Program-made: the position numbers and the translations under genes
Shown here: positions 62,603-64,000 of the stretch, in pieces
How the letters are laid out: every line of letters begins with the position of its first letter
Position numbering within the stretch: the first letter of the stretch is position 1
Notes under the pieces: generated by a model
Databases searched by the model: none
Told to the model about the DNA's origin: nothing
The model's input: the letters and a program-made list of their open reading frames with translations, nothing else
DNA from: Aliiroseovarius sp. Z3
GTDB taxonomy: Bacteria > Pseudomonadota > Alphaproteobacteria > Rhodobacterales > Rhodobacteraceae
Direction: 5' to 3'
Assembly (NCBI RefSeq): GCF_029105185.1
Contig: NZ_JAFMZK010000004.1
Coordinates: 248,001-312,000 of the forward strand
Length of the DNA: 64,000 nt

Positions 62603-62660
62603 GTTTCTTCTGGCCCGAAATATCCTGGGGTGAGGCCGCAAGGCCGAGGGGCAACGCCCC
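62603..62660 (-). repeat. Dispersed palindromic repeat (copy B) between DUF3179 gene and trpE
   Basis: Read on the minus strand it has GGGGC-gtt-GCCCCTCGG, an extra small hairpin, CCCCAGGATATTT and GGGCCAGAAGAAAC, matching copy A in nnrE (23543-23591) over both ends. Copy B is about ten bases longer. It fills the gap between two convergent genes, where it may help stop transcription. Confidence 0.75.
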
Positions 62661-62661
62661 T

Positions 62662-64000
62662 TTACCCGTTTCCGCCCCGCGTGAACATTGCCGCATCTTC
62701 CGCGGCTCGCCGGATGGCTTTGGATTTATTCACTGTTTCTACGTATTCCGCTTCTGGATCGCTGTCATAAACAACGCCACCGCCAGCCTGAATATACAGC
62801 TTCTCGTCCTTCACCACGGCGGTGCGTAGCGCGATGCACATGTCCATGTCGCCACCGGCGCTGAAATATCCCACGCCGCCGCCATAGACGCCGCGTTTTT
62901 CCGGCTCCAGCTCGTCAATGATCTCCATCGCGCGCACTTTCGGGGCACCCGATACGGTGCCTGCGGGCATTCCGGCGAAAAAGGCCGACAGCGCGTCCTG
63001 ATCCTCGTGCAATTCGCCCACCACATTGGACACGATATGCATCACGTGGCTATAGCGTTCGATGATGAATTCCTCGGTCGGGCGCACCGTGCCGATCTTG
63101 GCCACGCGCCCCACATCGTTGCGTCCCAGATCCAGAAGCATCAGGTGCTCGGCCAGTTCTTTCTGGTCCGCCATCAGATCCGCTTCATAGGCCTTGTCCT
63201 CTTCGGGCGTGGCGCCGCGCGGACGGGTGCCAGCGATCGGGCGGATCGTGACTTCGCGGTCAAACACCCGCACCAGAATCTCGGGCGACGCGCCCACCAC
63301 CTGGAAACCGCCGAAGTTGAAGTAGAACATGAAAGGCGACGGGTTTGTTCGCCGCAGGCTGCGATACAGCGCAAAGGGGGGCAGGGGGAAGTTCTGCGTC
63401 CAGCGTTGGCTGGGCACCACCTGAAAGATATCGCCTGCGCGGATGTATTCCTTCGCGGTCTCGACCGCCGCCAGATACTCGGGTTTCGTGAAGTTGGACA
63501 CAAGCGGTCCCAGCTCGCGTGCCTCACCCAGATTGCGCGTTTCGGCAGGGGCGGCGCGCTCCAGATCGCGCAGCGCATCCATCACCCGCTCTGCGGCCTG
63601 CGCATAGGCCGCCTTGGCCGTCAGCCCGCTGTCCACAAAGGCAGGCGACACCAGCGTCACGTCGCCCTTCACGCCGTCCAGAACCGCCACAACCGACGGG
63701 CGCATCATCATCGCATCCGGCAGGCCCAACGGGTCCGGGTTCACATCGGGCAGGTGCTCGACCAGCCGGATCATGTCATAACCCAGATAGCCGAACAGGC
63801 CGGCCGAGGCCGCAGGCAGGTCGGCAGGCAGGTCGATCCGGCTTTCCGCCAGTACCGCGCGAAAGGCGTCCAGCGGGTTGCCCGGCATATCCTCGAACGC
63901 CTCGGCATCGAACCGCGCTTGTCGGTTGATCCGCGCGTGATCCCCCCGGCATTCCCACACCAGATCGGGTTTCATCCCCACGATGGAATAGCGCCCACGC
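62662..64000 (-). CDS. trpE: Anthranilate synthase component I, N-terminus truncated by window edge
   Basis: At least 445 codons of the chorismate-using subunit. The frame continues off the right edge (GRYSIVGMKPDLVWECRGD), so the ATG at 63981 is internal. Core motifs are IRAGDIFQVVPSQRW, LDLGRNDVGRVAK, MHIVSNVVGEL and MPAGTVSGAPKVRAMEIIDE, followed by QAGGGVVYDSDPEAEYVET near the end. It converts chorismate to anthranilate with TrpG, first step of tryptophan synthesis. Feedback-site residues lie partly outside the window. Confidence 0.96.
   Translation of the reverse strand, partial: RGRYSIVGMKPDLVWECRGDHARINRQARFDAEAFEDMPGNPLDAFRAVLAESRIDLPADLPAASAGLFGYLGYDMIRLVEHLPDVNPDPLGLPDAMMMRPSVVAVLDGVKGDVTLVSPAFVDSGLTAKAAYAQAAERVMDALRDLERAAPAETRNLGEARELGPLVSNFTKPEYLAAVETAKEYIRAGDIFQVVPSQRWTQNFPLPPFALYRSLRRTNPSPFMFYFNFGGFQVVGASPEILVRVFDREVTIRPIAGTRPRGATPEEDKAYEADLMADQKELAEHLMLLDLGRNDVGRVAKIGTVRPTEEFIIERYSHVMHIVSNVVGELHEDQDALSAFFAGMPAGTVSGAPKVRAMEIIDELEPEKRGVYGGGVGYFSAGGDMDMCIALRTAVVKDEKLYIQAGGGVVYDSDPEAEYVETVNKSKAIRRAAEDAAMFTRGGNG

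Overview
The window looks like chromosome from a marine or photosynthetic-lineage alphaproteobacterium of the order Rhodobacterales (Roseobacter/Rhodobacter group). Evidence: moderately high GC; a complete RcGTA-type gene transfer agent (GTA) cluster; an E1-beta pyruvate dehydrogenase subunit with its own lipoyl domain; and Rhodobacterales-style families (Hint-domain protein, DUF3445, alpha/beta-hydrolase-OsmC fusion). No insertion sequence, CRISPR array, rRNA or integrase was seen. One tRNA gene (tRNA-Leu, anticodon UAG) is present.

Layout. 1-4.8 kb: end of an RND-efflux adaptor, then a yfgM-bamB-der set (envelope assembly plus ribosome GTPase). 4.9-12.8 kb: cpdB-type periplasmic nucleotidase, then minus-strand nlpD-pcm-surE, an SDR, purF and cvpA. 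12.8-19 kb, all minus: radA, a PqiA-like membrane protein, a low-GC small membrane ORF, mlaF-mlaE lipid transport, alr, and a hydrolase-OsmC fusion. 19-25.6 kb: a membrane-anchored endonuclease/exonuclease/phosphatase-family protein, a DUF3445 protein, a small lipoprotein, glnB-glnA, a split nnr gene (epimerase and dehydratase in two overlapping ORFs) carrying palindromic repeats, and a Hint-domain protein. 25.8-29.4 kb: tRNA-Leu, tig, a lytic transglycosylase and rpsF-rpsR-rplI.

30.4-36.3 kb is a fatty-acid synthesis group (fabD, fabG, acpP, fabF) with a divergent HisA paralog inside it and mltG at its end. Directly after comes the GTA cluster (36.4-50.8 kb): small and large terminase, portal, protease, capsid, connectors, tail tube, tape measure, distal tail, hub, cell-wall peptidase and the 1307-residue megatron, followed by one small downstream ORF. 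It has no replication, integration or lysis genes, as expected for a domesticated particle. A sigma70-like promoter and a strong hairpin-U-tract lie between mltG and the first GTA gene.

50.7-64 kb is core metabolism: a DksA/TraR protein, cysE, an AhpD-like protein, the pdhA-VOC-pdhB-pdhC operon behind a palindromic operator, ftsB, class I aldolase, a 41-residue ORF translationally coupled to hemP, pgk, two cyclophilins, a DUF3179 protein whose ribosome-binding site sits in a long hairpin, and the 5'-truncated trpE.

The least ordinary signals are the palindromic repeats inside nnr (one shared with the DUF3179-trpE gap), the DUF3179 leader hairpin, the pdhA operator and the VOC gene inside the PDH operon, the HisA paralog with altered catalytic motifs, the small ORF-hemP pair under a palindrome, and the GTA leader and post-capsid RNA structures. 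No clearly new multi-gene system is visible; the GTA is a known class. Database matches were not run; family assignments rest on motif recognition.
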